A stretch of 64,000 nucleotides of DNA from Lethocerus indicus (GCA_019843655.1 JACDQD010000105.1:2976001-3040000), one strand, 5' to 3'; numbered from the stretch's first letter, positions 39,853 through 53,000 are shown. Notes: generated from the letters alone by a model not told the origin. Numbers and translations: made by a program.

Positions 39853-41721
39853 TGTCTGCCCGATTTGGATGAAGACCTCTCGATTCCGGACAAAACTGTA
39901 ACATACCGTAATTTTGATATATATTAATCCAATATGGACGTAATGAATTTTAATTTTCCCTAACTTCCGGTATTACCAGGAATTTAACTCGGACTCCAGA
40001 CAAGTTTTAACCTTTTAAAACGCTCAGAAATACATTTTATGTGTCAGGAGTAATCGATATTCTTCCTACAGTCCATTAATATTCATACATAAAAAACTTC
40101 AGTTTTACTCGTTGTTACCTGTACACCTTTCAACCTATTGAACCGAGTTGAACCGTTTAGTTTACGGCAGTCTTGTCAATTTACTTGAATTGAGAACCGA
40201 ATAAAATCGAACATAATTTTCACCAAATATTCAATATTGTTTCAATAATTAATTGTATAGGGCGGGGGCGCTTCGGGGGTTGGCCGCTACGGCCGATGCC
40301 GCATTTAATCCGCAGTCTGGAAACAGGAAATGCTCGGCCAAATGTAATCACTTCGGGTTGCGGAAAAACTTTTTTATTTTTTTTACTGCTTATAAATTAC
40401 TTCATGTATACAAAATCACCAACCACTCGGTTGTTGATGCGGGGGAATGGGGCGAGCTGCGCGCTCAGAACCAATTTCGGAGCTCCAGTTGGGAAAACAT
40501 TAACTATGATTTCAATCAACCGGGGACATCCTCAATCGGTGACTGACTTAATGTTTCAACACTAACGAAAAACATTTTCATAAATTTTTATATATACAAT
40601 TCATTTTCATTCGAGAACTGTATCTTTCGTGTCCAGTTATTCATTAATCATTCTCGAAATTCGTTCTAAAAACGTCGAAATAAAATTTACATGAAATTCC
40701 TTTATTTGTACTTTAAAAGCATATACAGTATTACAATATAGGAAGTTCCAGAATTAAGCTTGAAATCCAATGAGTATACCGAAGTTTTGTAGATTCCAAT
40801 AGTTCAAGTTTTAGAGTCACTTGCAATTTCGAAACGCCACCGGAAAATCGAACTTCAGTTCCATAAAATTATTAGAAATGAGAATCTTGGTAATGTAGAA
40901 AGCACTTTAGAGGCACTTTGGACGGCGGAAGGGTCGTTCGGGAACGACCTAACTGAAATCCAACGAGTACACTCGAATGGACTAATAATAGTATTAATTG
41001 ATTGGATATTTCGTCGTCGTCCGCCTGCTTTCGACCGCAGTTGTCAATTTTCGATTTCCATTTGAATTTCCCCCGCAAATTGAAAATGATTGATTTAAAA
41101 AAGTTTAAGAAAGTCGACTGACGAGAGAAAGTATTCTCCTCCGGCTCCATTGTCTTTATCTGATCTGGCTTAGGACAACGGATCGATCATCGATCTACGA
41201 ATCTGAATTGTTCGACAAGATTAACGACTTCAGGGTTAATTGGTCCTCGTTCCCGTCAATTGTATTTTCTCTCCACGTCCGCGTCTAAATAACTTTCGTA
41301 ACAAATGAGAGGTAATTAACAAATAATTCGACGCCCCCGATACGCATTTTAAACTAACTCGGTTGACCCTACGGGTAGGTGAAATTCCAGAAGGAACCAA
41401 TTGATTTATATAAGCGTGGAGTCCAATTGAGAATTGACGGGGAACGCTTAATTTTTGGTCACTCAACACTTAAGCCTTACAATTACAAATACTCTATAAT
41501 TTCTCTTTATAATACGCATGGAGAATATCGTAGACAATGCACAATGCTTTTATAATAAATACCGGGGAAAGTTACAATAATAAAAACCCGAGAACATAGT
41601 TTACCCTCACTACGGTTCCATGATGAGGTATTAACGGACAACATTTGCTCAAAGTAATTTCTCACGATTTCGATTAATTTTAACGTACAATTACCTTTAA
41701 TTAGTTTAACATACCTGTTTT

Positions 41722-41837
41722 ACACAACAAATCTACGGTAATTACCTTTAAATTTCTTCAATAGCCCCTTGACTCAAATGACAATGACATATTTATAGTT
41801 TTATTAATATTTCGGTACCTCCCACTCGTTGATTAGG
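41722..41837 (-). repeat. 116-bp inverted duplication, copy 1
   Basis: The reverse complement matches 56784-56899 at all but about two of 116 positions. One end (ACACAACAAATCTAC) resembles the outer arm of the foldback family, and the sequence just outside it (AGTTTAACATACCTGTTTT) resembles the upstream flank of copy B. It is probably a subterminal part of a larger member of that repeat. Non-coding. Confidence 0.85.
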
Positions 41838-43219
41838 GATTTTCACAACGTATTCTCTCCAGATAATTATCCTGATTTTACTCGGCCGGGGGGGGTGAAG
41901 CCACCGCTTAAAGATAAGTTGATTCTTCCCTGGCAATGATACTTCCGTTTTGAGGTTTGCGCTATAACAATAAAATTATGTATATTCCTAGCTAAATATT
42001 TTATTTAGCATTGGATCGACCGGCTGTCGTCCGAATGACTGATGGGGGGGAGGTTTTGTACCGAGTCAAGTGGAAAAGTGACAGAGACCGATTGGGGCGT
42101 CTCAGGGAGAGGCTAAGATGGGACTGTTTGTACGCTCGGATGCGTTCCTTCTTTTAAAGTCGAGGGCTTTTCTGCAATTTCCCTCATTGCCGATTGATAT
42201 TAATGGTTAAGCACCGGCCTCCGCCCCCCCCACCCGCTTTTCCCGCGAAGTCTTATCTATAATTGGACAAGCGGTCGGCTATTTGTGGCCGGGATCGATA
42301 TCGGTTTTTGTAATTTTATTGGCCGATCGAATTATATTTGTATCTTGGTCATTGTTTTTTGAGGAATGTCGTATTCCCCTTTCTATTGTAAATCGCCTTA
42401 CGGGAATAAGAATTTACACAATATCACATCACTTAAGTAGATTCTACAATGCTGTTGTAAATGAATACCTATATAAAGAAGTGTATAAATATTATATAAA
42501 GAAGCGGTGCGATGTAAAAGAAAACAGTTTCGTAACACCCCGGCGCTGTTCTCAAAAATGTGCTCCAATTATGTCGGACTAATCACCCAATAAATAATAA
42601 ACTACCGGGGGGCCCCGATAAGAGATTTGTACACGGCTTATCGCAGTGATAGGGAGGCACAATAATCGCTGTTTGACCTAAATTAATGTAAGATTTCGTT
42701 TTTTTTAATTTCATTTAGTTATAGTTCCATACTTGCTGGCAAAATTACACCTGGAACTGATGTACGGTTCCCTAGGGATACCTTTTCCCGTATACATGGC
42801 CCGCCATGCGGGCGGTGGGTCCGATTTATTTCCTTTTATTTCCCCATCGAAATCTTTAAAAACCGAAAGTTGTTTTAAATATTTCCAAGTCGATAACAGA
42901 AAAGAAACGCCGACCGCAGATGAGTCACCGGTATCGCCTTCACCTTGAACGGGCGCTACCTCGATTGACTTCTTGAGCAACGAGGGAGGCGCAAGGTCAA
43001 TATGTTCCCCCACCCCCCTCCAACCAACCCCCCCGCGCCCCTTTCAGTTTTAAAGGATAATGTTTTATTCAATACCTGCTTCTTATCCAGACTCCGGAGA
43101 ATATCGCCATCGGCACAGAATGGCACGATGTTTCCAAGTTAAAAGAGTTGATGCTTTTAATTCAAACGTAATTTTCTCACACAATTTCGTATTTAGATAG
43201 TGAAGATGACGAGAATTGT
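41838..43219. other. Non-coding stretch, nothing recognised
   Basis: A short direct repeat TATATAAAGAAG occurs at 42470 and 42493, and C-rich patches lie at about 42225 and 43009-43035. No domain seen. Confidence 0.45.
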
Positions 43220-43908
43220 CAAGCGTTCCGTAATAAAAAACAGTTTTTTTTCTTTAAATTGTTATTTTTTTATCGAATCGTAAAGTACACAGGATAGGGT
43301 TATTTATGTACGGAATAACGCACCCTTTTGTCGAAATTTTCCGCGACCATTTCGCATAAATGCGGCTGAATTTCGTTGATGCGGCGTTGAATGTCCTCCT
43401 CGGATACACGCGTGGATGCGGGCTCGATGGCGTAGACCTTTGACTTCGAATAACCCCGTAAAAAGAAATACGACGGTGTCAAATCACACGATCTTAGGGG
43501 CCCAACTCTTATCGCCGAAACGAGAGTGTACACGGCCAGGAAATGTCTCGTGGCGTTAATTGAATTGTTACACGGGCTGTACGGGGCATGTGGTCTTGTT
43601 GTCAACCACATCTGGCATCCACATCGATATCATCCGGTTTAGGCAGAAAGAACTGTGTGTTATCGCGTCGCGATATCGAGCACCGGTAACATTCACCGCT
43701 TGACCAGTTTCACGGGGCAATTTTGACGATTAACAAAGCCATCAAGGTGAAAATATTGAATATTGTTCAACAATGAAAACACGTTGTTCTATCGTGTAAC
43801 GCTCCATTTTTTACTGACCCTAAACTATCGGCTGTCGAATGGTTTTTTTTTAAAGGGTCGCCGACTTTACAGGAAGGATGGTGGCAAATTCAAATCTTGC
43901 GTTAATTT
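43220..43908 (-). mobile_element. Internally deleted mariner-family transposon
   Basis: Reading the minus strand from about 43908, there is a degraded terminal repeat (43891-43908, identical over 18 bases to the end palindrome at 2438-2455), an untranslated leader with GCCGAC and poly-A, a transposase start at 43807, a decayed coding region, a stop at 43300-43302, and an AT-rich 3' end fading near 43220. It is far shorter than an intact mariner (about 1.2-1.3 kb). The 3' terminal repeat is too decayed to delimit exactly. Confidence 0.8.
43300..43807 (-). pseudogene. Mariner (DD-D family) transposase pseudogene
   Basis: The start at 43807 gives MERYTIEQRVFIVEQY, the N-terminus typical of a widespread arthropod mariner transposase. 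Within about 20 codons the frame breaks and jumps to HLDGFVNRQN from mid-protein, so most of the N-terminal DNA-binding domain and first catalytic region are deleted. A second jump leads to VTGARYRDAITH and DDIDVDA, then a stop where the family has the second catalytic aspartate (QQDG region; here QQDHMP in a shifted frame). The C-terminal third reads RSCDLTPSYFFLRGY, KSKVYA and ENFDKRVRYS, in which the usual second aspartate of DLTPxDFF is replaced by Y. With multiple frameshifts and deletions it cannot encode a transposase. Intact relatives cut and paste at TA sites. Confidence 0.88.
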
Positions 43909-46900
43909 AGGAAGTAAAGTACTACGAATATCTGTTGTGCACAGTTTCTGAACATTCAAGTGTGCCGGGAAATAATCTTTACGATGGAATAAATCGATAA
44001 CGCCACGGACGCCCCACATTACAGTCCTCTACTTCTTCTTTACGCTTTTACCCGGTCTGAAAAGTACACATTTTGGCGTGCCGGGGGATAACTGGAACGT
44101 CGGTCTTTCCTGTAGGGGCGGAAGGCAAACACGATAAAAAAGTACGTGGATGGGGGTGGTGGTAGTTCAAACAGTCGGGGCCCGATACCTTATCTTTAGG
44201 GGGGTACTGAGGGGGGAAGGTAGGATAAGAAAGGGGCCCCAAGTCTGCCACCATTTTTTCCCAATCAACCCGACAGCGGGCTACAACTCACCGAATACTT
44301 GAGAAACGGCTTCAAAATTGAGGAAAAAAAACATTATTTTATTATTTAATTAGCTCTACTTTCCTGAAGAAAGACCCGTCTTCCGTTGTGCATACATCCT
44401 GTATTCGGGACATAATATTCGTTCGTCCTCCGGTCTATTATTAAGGGGTGCATTTCGTATTCTTACTTTCGTGGTCTTGTTTCATTTAGCCGTTCTCGGG
44501 GCTTGAAAACAAAAATGTGCAGGAAGCACGAACAGGATGGGGGTGAGTCACAAATATTCGATAGCTTTATTGCATTCGATATCTGTTCCGGTCTTTAGTT
44601 AAATAATAATACTTGCGCAATTATAATTGTGATTCAGTGGCGGAGAGGTCGCGTTGTCTGTACCGTCTGGAAAGTATGCTAATATTGAAAATGTGTACGC
44701 TAACCTATTTAATAATATAATTCGGTCCCCGGGCAGGACCGCGCCGTCATTACCGTAATTGCGGTATCGTGTTTCCCCGACATCGTAGACCTTATTTATT
44801 ATGCGCCTTTTTATCCCCCCCGCCTCCCCCACTTTATTCAATATTATTTCTGGCTTAGGTAACTTTGTAATGGGAAAAAATATCGCTCCCGGAATTACTT
44901 TCATCCTGTGCGTTTTATGAGCGGGGAAATGTTGAAATGTTGTTTTTTTCTATTCACATCTGCATCCTACTTTTGAAAATGCTACCAATAAATGCAGTAC
45001 TATTTCAATTATCAGATGGCCAAAATATTTTTAGGATGGTACACTATTTTTGTGACTCTCATTGAAATTTCGGGGGGGATTTTTCCTGTGCTTGAAAAAC
45101 CATCTGATCGGGCTCAATTGGAAGGGTTTTTGCCCCTTTCCTTCAGGGTGTTGTTCTTAACTATTGTTGATATCAACTTCCCACACACGTTTTAACCGCT
45201 CAAAATGTTCACAACATGTTCATAATACTTTTTTCCGAATGCATATATCTCAGTGCCACGGTGAACCGAAATGAAAATTAATATTTCCATTATTGTTACC
45301 TCATTTTTGTGTAAAACATGCGGTCCTATAAACATAAGTACATTAAGTTCTGGAATTAAGTTTGTAACCCTTGAATTGTTCTATTGTATTCGATTTTATT
45401 TCAGCCAAGATTTCGTTTTTACAGCTTCAATTTCGGTCAAGTTATAATGTATTTGAATTTTTCATGAACAGAGTATATTAGTTTTGTGCGCGGTGTCGCT
45501 ATACGCATTACGTATTCCGTTCGGGGCACGAAGGCATGCGATATTTAGCCGCGTTGCTTTTCTCCATTTCCTCCATGACTCAGCCCCAGTCATAGGAAGA
45601 TGGGGGATTTTACATAATCAGGAAAAACCGCATACAGTACGCGCGGGTACGACGTACAGTCGGTGCACAACTCACTTCGATATGTGGTTTTCATCGGATA
45701 AACTGTAACCAGTTATGTACAGTTTTGTACAACTGCTTACGCCGAGTAAGGGTGAATTTACCATCGGCAAGTGCGGTACGGATATACGCGTTGTCGTGGC
45801 CTTTAATTACAGGGCAGTGGGGTCGATAATTGAAGGCTGGACGATTAAATTTCGAGACGCCGAGCCATTTCACCTGTAATTTACGGGTCTGAATTAGGGG
45901 GTCATTCGTCGCTATCGCCGGCCTAATAAAAGTATCGAAACGGGGCTTTTAAGCTTTGAAAACTGATCTTTGCAAAGACCCTATTGCTTGAATTAGGAGT
46001 CGTTGTTTTTCAGCAGTCAGTAATTCAAATTCAGATTTTCTCTATAGCAATATGAAAATTACTGTTATCACTACAATTTTTGTATTATTCTACAAATAGG
46101 TCAAAAAATGTAAACTCAGAAGAAACAAATGAACAAAATGAAAATAAAATGATGCCTACTGGGAATGGTACAGTTAGCATTCTTTATGTATTTTATGTAT
46201 GAGTGAAGATGATTTGGAATACCGTATTTCATTCCATCATCGGCCCCCGCCCATTAATTCTGTGTTATGCTAGGGTAGTTTCGGGTGTTGCAGTAGAAGA
46301 AAACTCTTCATTTCCGAGCAATGCACGCTATACCTCATATATTTATTACATTACCTCTTCTACGATATTATTGCTTTGAATGCAGGTTCGTCGTTGGGCC
46401 GCGATTTGAGATTTAATTATGTCCGAATGAATTCAAACCTGGGATCGACGCTCGGGGCTCGAAGTTGAAAGCGCGAAATAAGTTTTCGCCCGTGTAACGA
46501 GCGGCGCGATCAAGCCCGAACTTGAACGGGTTGAAGGGGTGGGCTACCCCGTCCGTGAATTATTCATGGTGGTGGAAGGGGGTGGTGGAGACCCGGGGGA
46601 TGAGACAGGTCTGGGCCGAGACCAAACCCGTCTAATCGACAGAAAATATATATTAGTAAACTAGAATTCTTTGTTCGAAAGACTGCACCATGTGTCTCTG
46701 CTTAAATATTTGAATACAATAACTGAAAACATATAACTGAAATACGATTTCATTCAATTTATTGGTCCTCGGTTAATACGTACCAATTTTTATAAGAGCG
46801 TCGAAAAATGTTACCTGGTAGAAAGAGGAGAATTTATTTACCGTCTCTATGTCTCTTTTTACTAAACATTCATCTCTAAATATCGCCGAAATTATAATGG

Positions 46901-46952
46901 ACAAAGGTATATTTAAAAACAGAGTAGAATAAACGATGACTCGCGTCGGGGC
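43909..46952. other. Non-coding stretch, nothing recognised
   Basis: Frames up to about 100 codons without domains. The block around 44990-45200 has a 67-codon frame rich in hydrophobic residues, but I recognise no family. Confidence 0.4.
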
Positions 46953-46986
46953 CTGATGACGGGACCGATACGAGTTCCGAAACGTC
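46953..46986 (+). ncRNA. Candidate type I hammerhead-like ribozyme motif (Penelope-type)
   Basis: CTGATGA (46953-46959), one extra C, GGGAC (46961-46965) pairing with GTTCC (46974-46978) around an eight-base loop, GAAA (46979-46982), then CGTC (46983-46986). Penelope-like element hammerheads show CUGANGA, stem II, GAAAC and a self-complementary ACGU stem III that works by dimerising, and the order here fits. Against it: the extra base between CUGANGA and stem II violates the canonical core, and the flanking sequences (GTCGGGGC and GGGGAAAG) do not pair as stem I. It is best read as a decayed or variant copy. Predicted cleavage would follow C46986. Confidence 0.35.
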
Positions 46987-48064
46987 GGGGAAAGGGAAAT
47001 TAAAGATTATTTTCGAACTGACGTTGCACGAAGTATTAAGCGATTATACTGGAAAAATAAATCGAATTCCAGCCGCGTGGGAAACATTCCCTCATTTTAT
47101 TATTACTATTACTATTTAAATGTCAATTATATTGAAAATAAAATACTCCGTATCGCAGATATGTTGGAGGGTACTTGGCAGAGGCCGTCCTTCGTCCTGA
47201 TAGAGGATTTCTCCCCTTTTGTTGGCACATCAGGCTGGGTCGGAAGGATTAACTTATCAGCGTAGGAAATATTAACAATATCCTCGTTTGGCCTTATCGG
47301 ACTCATAGAACGTATAAAACAAAACGGGCTTCCGGTCATCCGACTGTAAGTTGTGCCCCGGTAAGACCGCGTCGTCGGCCTTTACGGAAACTGCGTAATC
47401 TTCGGTGGCCGATAAAGGACGATACGTTCTACGGGTCGCAGATATATATTTTTTTCCTTTATTATAGCCATTTCCGGTGCAATATGTGTTTTCTTTTCGG
47501 AACGAAAACTCGGTGTATATCTTGGGGATATCGAGACGTTCTTGATAACGCTACGATTTTAATGTATATCAGGGCACGATTAGAGCAGCACTTGGTATAA
47601 TACAGTTAGGCGTAATTAATCGGATTAGCCAACTCGAAGGAGTTATAAGGGATGTTCGCTTTAATAGCGTTAAAGTATGGTCAGAATTTATTCAGCCCGA
47701 AAATAACCTAGTTTAAATTTATTGTCGTCCAGCGGTCTAATTAGAAATGTGTAGTATATTATTAAACACAATACAAATTATTTAACCGTTAACTTACATA
47801 TTTAACCAGAATTGCAATCGCCTCACCTGAAAGGCTGTCTAAAATGGAAGACGCATTTTTGATCAGCCGTTTTAACATTTCTATTTGGGTCAAACTATTG
47901 TACTCCGGCGTTCACTCGAGACCGAGGGCCGGATGAATATTCATCGGGCGACGTCGGGGTGCAGTCGGTAACATAAAACTGTTCATTAGTGGTTTATTTT
48001 CGATGCGATTATGCGGGCTCAGCTTCGGCCTCAACCGCGGCCCGTTACCGTCCATCGGCATAAC

Positions 48065-48083
48065 GAATGATGAATGATGAATG
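48065..48083. repeat. GAATGAT tandem repeat
   Basis: About 2.7 perfect copies of a seven-base unit. Confidence 0.85.
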
Positions 48084-49015
48084 TCCGTTGTACGGCCAAT
48101 TATACAATTACCAACTCGAGCCAGAGAACTCACCACACAATCTAAGTGGACAAGAACAATTCCTGAGAATACAATGAAAGCCGGACGATATTTATCGTCA
48201 AATATAATTGCTACCGATTTTCTTATTGTAAAATCGACGATGTTTATTTCAGTCTTTGTGACTTTCAGTGTTCTCTTAATGGAGGATAATTATCGGGATT
48301 AGGTGTAAAACGGGAATGGAACATTAGGAATCGGGATTTTGGAAACTCCTCGACTGTAGATAAGTTGCAGTAGGGGCCGTGTTGAAGGCTGCGATTTGAA
48401 ACCCAAACTGGAGTGTGTTAAGCCGGGTTAGAAGGACTTTCGATTGACTCCCCCGAGTGTGCACTTTACAGTATTAAATAAAACAATGTTTATAGCTTAA
48501 TGCGATTATTCGAAGCGTGCTTGAACAAAGTTTGTCTCATTACTTGACCTTCCTGCCCGGGGTTAATGACAGTGGTCAAGCACGGATTTCTAATTCAAAG
48601 CACTGTTCGTACGGTTTTTAAATCGCCGAATTCATGATTTCGCGCAATTATATAAGTATAAAACTATTATGATTATACATTAACTATTGTAATCATATAG
48701 TAACTGTTATTTAGAGAGCCTACTCGAGTTTATACTTGAGGCCTTGCTCCTTTCTACGCTTCGCTCGCGAAATTGAAGAACGCGCCCCGTTTAAATACTG
48801 TTCGGGGTTGTAATATTAAATGTGGCCAGGGGTTGTAAAGCGGAATATCCAAGTGCAGGCGAAACCGTGTGTCGTCGGTACGGGGTTCGGCATTTGAAGC
48901 ACGTACCATATAAGTGGGCGACGTGAGGGGCTCAGAACTCGGCCCAAATATATATCATTTAATGCATTAAATAAAGTTGAGAAATTGGATTGTTGACCGA
49001 AAAGGAGGCGTGGCC

Positions 49016-49032
49016 GGGGGGGGGGGGGGGGG
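49016..49032. repeat. Poly-G tract (G17)
   Basis: Seventeen consecutive G, the longest homopolymer in the window. Such a tract can form G-quadruplexes and is prone to sequencing-length error. Confidence 0.95.
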
Positions 49033-49743
49033 TTATATTCCTGGCTTATCCCTAGTCGGCTTTCGTAAGCTTACAACAAGCTGGAAGGGGGTTCGAACCG
49101 ATATAATTTCCAGTTCGATCGCGTCCTCTCCAAGACAATATCTCGCACAATATAGACAGTTTAAACTACTGTCCAGCATTAAACCAACATATTCTGTAAT
49201 GCGACTTTTGTCGGTTTTGGTCCGAACTCGATGGTATCCAGCGTATTTTACGCCTTATATTTCAGGTGTTTACCACAATGGTATGGTGACGGTCGACAAT
49301 ATTTTTTTAATTGGTGGAGGCAGATAATAAAATTACAATAAACTGGATGATGTCAGGGTTTGCGATCCTGAATGAGAAATTTATTGTTACACAATTCCCC
49401 AATATCTCAATCCATCATGGTCGTATAAATATTATTACGGTATTTATAGATAATAACATTTAACAAATATTATAAATATCGGCGGCTCACCGGGTTTCAT
49501 TCTCGTTCTTACTGAACTTAATTTCCAGAAACGAAAACTCGTCCTTGACTGACTTTCGAGAACAAATTCGGCAATTAGTCAGAAAACTGGGCTCGACTAC
49601 TCTCTGTATTTTAACAGTGCGAGAAGCTGTAGTTTTATTTCTGTAATCGAAACGTCGCCTCACCAAGCTTCTTGCAACAGCTTTAGCCTGCTATAACATA
49701 ACAATTTTTAAATTATTAACCGTAGTAGATCGAACGGTAGATC

Positions 49744-50010
49744 GACTGTCGGTATGTTAAGGAAACATAAGGATGGTACGAAGGACTTTTGACTGGAATC
49801 TCTGGATGTGAGCGATGTTGGATGTCTTTGTGGAACCCCATGGCTCTATACCGTATGTCCCTGTCGGTTTAAGTATCGCATTGTATATTGTCAGTTTGTT
49901 AGTTAAGGTCAATTTTGATGTCCGTCTTAGTAATGGTCTTAAAAGTCCAAATTTTCGGTTTAAGTCGATTCTTTTGAGTCGGGTATGGGAATACTATTGT
50001 TCGGTAGGAC
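49744..50010 (+). repeat. Diverged dispersed repeat, copy 1 (most complete)
   Basis: Begins ACTGTCGGTATGTT, shared with 61010. It continues with GTGGAACCCCAT, shared with the minus-strand copy at 55870-55982, and with a block matching 55165-55265. One frame gives VEPHGSIPYVPVGL then LVKVNFDVRLS and FRFKSILLSRV. In the other copies the aligned frame gives VEPHIVLFRISMPV and MAKVHFDVRFS ... RFKSFLLKRV, so much of the similarity holds at the protein level. A stop (KDF then TGA) lies upstream in this copy. I do not recognise the protein; it may be an old transposable-element gene. Confidence 0.6.
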
Positions 50011-53000
50011 TATAAGATTTAAACTATATTTTCCTCGAGGATCTTGAACGTTCGAAAATCTTTTCTTAGTGTTTATCTCACACTGCTTGACGAGAGGAGC
50101 TTCAGCGAAAACAGAAAAAACACTGCATCCTGCAGGTTAGTCGATGTCGATTGTTGCCGTTTTAAGCGGTTTGTGTCTCTAGTCGGGCCGCGTCTATAGT
50201 CGTGCGGCCGGCGGGATGCCGGGCCAGAAATTGGCCCTCAGTCTCAAACAGAGTTTGTCCGGGCTCTAACTGGTTGTTTCCTGCCCTAAAGTGGGATTGT
50301 TTGAGCATCGCGGTTTCTGTTCCACGGAACGGGCCGGAATAGACTTTCTTACCGATCTCCAGCACTCCGGATAATCGAGGGCCCTTTCGGACCGTCGGTA
50401 TATAATTGGATAAATTGATGCCGTCCACATTCGCTGCGTTAGTTCCAGGTTATTAAAAGGCTTTTTATTCCCGTTACCCTTATCAGTGGTGTATTTGAAA
50501 TGACTATGAAATTTTTATACTGACAGTGCTTCCGATACTTCTTTTTCATGAATACTACATTCTGACAGGTCAAGCGCGATGAGAACTGGCGTGTATTTGA
50601 TCGAGCCACGCGTCGTTGTCGATACTATAAAAATGCAATGAAATTATGCCCGGGGTACGCTGGAATGTTTCTAATTTCCGACATCGATTTTCATATCCTT
50701 TTCGAACGCCGTTCGAGAGCAATTAATACGTACGTGGGCCAGCGGCGACTTAGGGCGACTACGCTTAGGCTTTTAATCGAAGTCCGTATATTTCCCGGCG
50801 CATATTTCTCTTCCCCACACTTTTTCTCATCCCCGAGTTCGTCCCCACCCCGTTTTCTCTCTCTCGTCGGATTCCCCTTTACGTCCCGTCCGTCGGGAAT
50901 TTCCGATATCAGAAGTGTCCCCGATGAAATATGCACAGCGGCCCCGCGACCTGGTCGTGTTTTCCGAAACTGTGGGGAGGGGGCGAAAACTCAGAACGAA
51001 GATTTCCCAGTGCCAGTGTATCGGCAGCGGAAAGGGAAAGAAAACAGTGGATAATGTCCGCCAACTTTGTACAGCCCGAATAATAAAAGGTAAACTTTCG
51101 AAGTGAACTGCATCGCCGACGGTTATGATTAATAAATTATCTTGAGTTCGGGAAAAGTTCTTTTTTTTCCCCCCACGACTCGAATACGATTTTTCCATTA
51201 TTTTTTCAAATCCGTCCTCGGATCCGCATATCGTCAATTGACTAACTCGATAGGGCTTCGAGCGTCATATTCAATTTTCACGAAGTAAAAAACCGGGTAT
51301 TCTTAAACTCTCGTGACGGTACATTCGGACCAACTACTGAAGTACACTACTCAACTATAGACACAGATTTATCGACAAGGATGTTTTCACAATTTCAAAT
51401 AAATACTCGCCTTTGTTTCTGTTCTTCTTCTCTTATTTATTCGCCGATTCCAATTCTGTAATTCTCTATTTCCTGCAGCGTTCCCCTTGTGAATGGACGG
51501 GTTCCGTGTGTCTGTCGAGTGGTCCGTGTGGGCGTAGAGTGGCTAGGTGGGTTAGAGACTTAAGAGTGTTCTGAACGTCCTTGGCTCCAATTTGTATCGT
51601 ATGAAGGCGCTAATCTAAAGAATTGTGTACACTAAAGGCACCAACCGAGCGGCGGTACCAACGGCGTATAACTCCCCGTACAACTCCCTTTTTCATGCCG
51701 GAAAAGTAATTTTCTTACGGATACCCGTCTGGAATTTTCTTATACAAGTTCCATGCCGCTGTGGTTTTAAAAGAAAGAAATGGAAACTGAAAATTTGATA
51801 CGTCTGAAATGGGTTGATTTGACCCGGGATCGATTCCATGATAAATAAATTACTCCTAATAAAACCTTAATATTACAGTTTACATTTTTCAATATAATTG
51901 TCATTATTTTTTACGATGAAATATAAAACTTTATTGTCTGTACGCGACGGTGCAATTTCTATGGCGTCCTATTTTTATTTTTATTTTGACGTTAGCACTC
52001 TATACATAATTCAGAACACGCCACGGCGGTTTCTTTGGTTACATCGGGTTTTTCAAAAGTATACAACATCCAACGCTAGAAATTTCATAAAAAACTATAG
52101 TGTAACCTAGAAGTGAACAGTGTAAATTTGAATTTCGCCGCTTTTAAAATTACTTTATTTTAGCCCCCTAAATTTCTGATGTATTTAGAATATGCGTTGT
52201 ACTTTTTAAAATATCCGGTATTCAGGGAGCTCAACGATTTCAATGCTTCGTTTTTCGCTCTTTGTTCTTTTTTTTAATTCTATTAATGGAGGGTTTATTG
52301 AAGAGGGCGGCGGCGGCGGCCGGGGGATGAAATATGAAACTTAAAAAGGAAAAGGGAGACGAAACTAAAATATCGTCATGAAAGCGAGTTCAGGTCTTCA
52401 GATTTCACGAATCCGTAATGAAAAGTAATTAAGAGAAAAACTTTGGAATAAATTAAATCATCCCGATGTATATTTTTCACTCCGATTGGCGGTTTGTAAG
52501 AGGCGGGAATATTTGCGTTTTGTTCAAGTGATTAAAGCAGGATTCCTAGGCCTAAAAAATACACTTCCTGCCCACTTATTTATTTGGTACTCCGTCATTC
52601 ATGTTTCCCTGTTTATCTAGACACGATGAGGACTAGGATCTATCCAATTTGTAATTTTCTTTTCATTTCATGGCGTGACATAGTATGTAGTGGATAAAAA
52701 CGACTTTCCGTTATCTGATTTTTAGCCAATTATTATATTCCCACACGTAAATTCTTCCCATATTGGACAGGAGTGGACCAGCGGAGGGCTGGAACCCGTG
52801 TCGAAAGTTGACATGCATTTAATTCAACTTAGTTCGACTTAGAATGACTGACTGAATTTCTATATCCCTAGATAGATTTTCCTGGCGTCGAATGGACTGA
52901 AAATAATAAAAAGAAAGAAATGCAAAAGCGGATCAAATTCATATCAAAATATCACTCCCGATATCCTCCGAGAACAGTGAGAACGGGGACCCCCTTTCCG

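Larger units (their letters stand above)
24556..41721. other. Long non-coding stretch with simple repeats and hairpins
   Basis: No exon recognised in about 17 kb. Landmarks are a TA microsatellite (25950-25996), a hairpin plus palindrome (25743-25775), a G-rich tract near 26626-26656, a GAAACGTC remnant (26947-26963), two imperfect direct repeats of about 25 bp (27971-27996 and 28114-28140), perfect hairpins at 30572-30597 and 31013-31033, C tracts at 34383-34402, 38707-38718 and 39383-39392, and a GAA/GGA run at about 39532-39569. Confidence 0.45.
46987..49743. other. Non-coding stretch, nothing recognised
   Basis: A short GAATGAT tandem (48065-48083) and the G17 tract at 49016-49032. No exon or RNA gene recognised. 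Confidence 0.45.

Noticed and set aside
40744..45366. Similar words AGTTCCAGAATTAAGCTTG (40744) and AGTTCTGGAATTAAGTTTG (45348)
   Set aside because: Similarity stops after about 19 bases and the flanks do not align.
46213..46250. GGAATACCGTA, as in the foldback family's left end
   Set aside because: Only about eleven bases match and no arm follows.
49021..49110. GGTTCGAACC at about 49089 resembles a tRNA B box
   Set aside because: No A box at the right spacing, no cloverleaf and no acceptor stem could be assembled from the flanks.
50638..51237. Overlapping 138- and 136-codon frames on opposite strands
   Set aside because: Both strands open over the same bases indicates stop-poor composition rather than coding; no family recognised.
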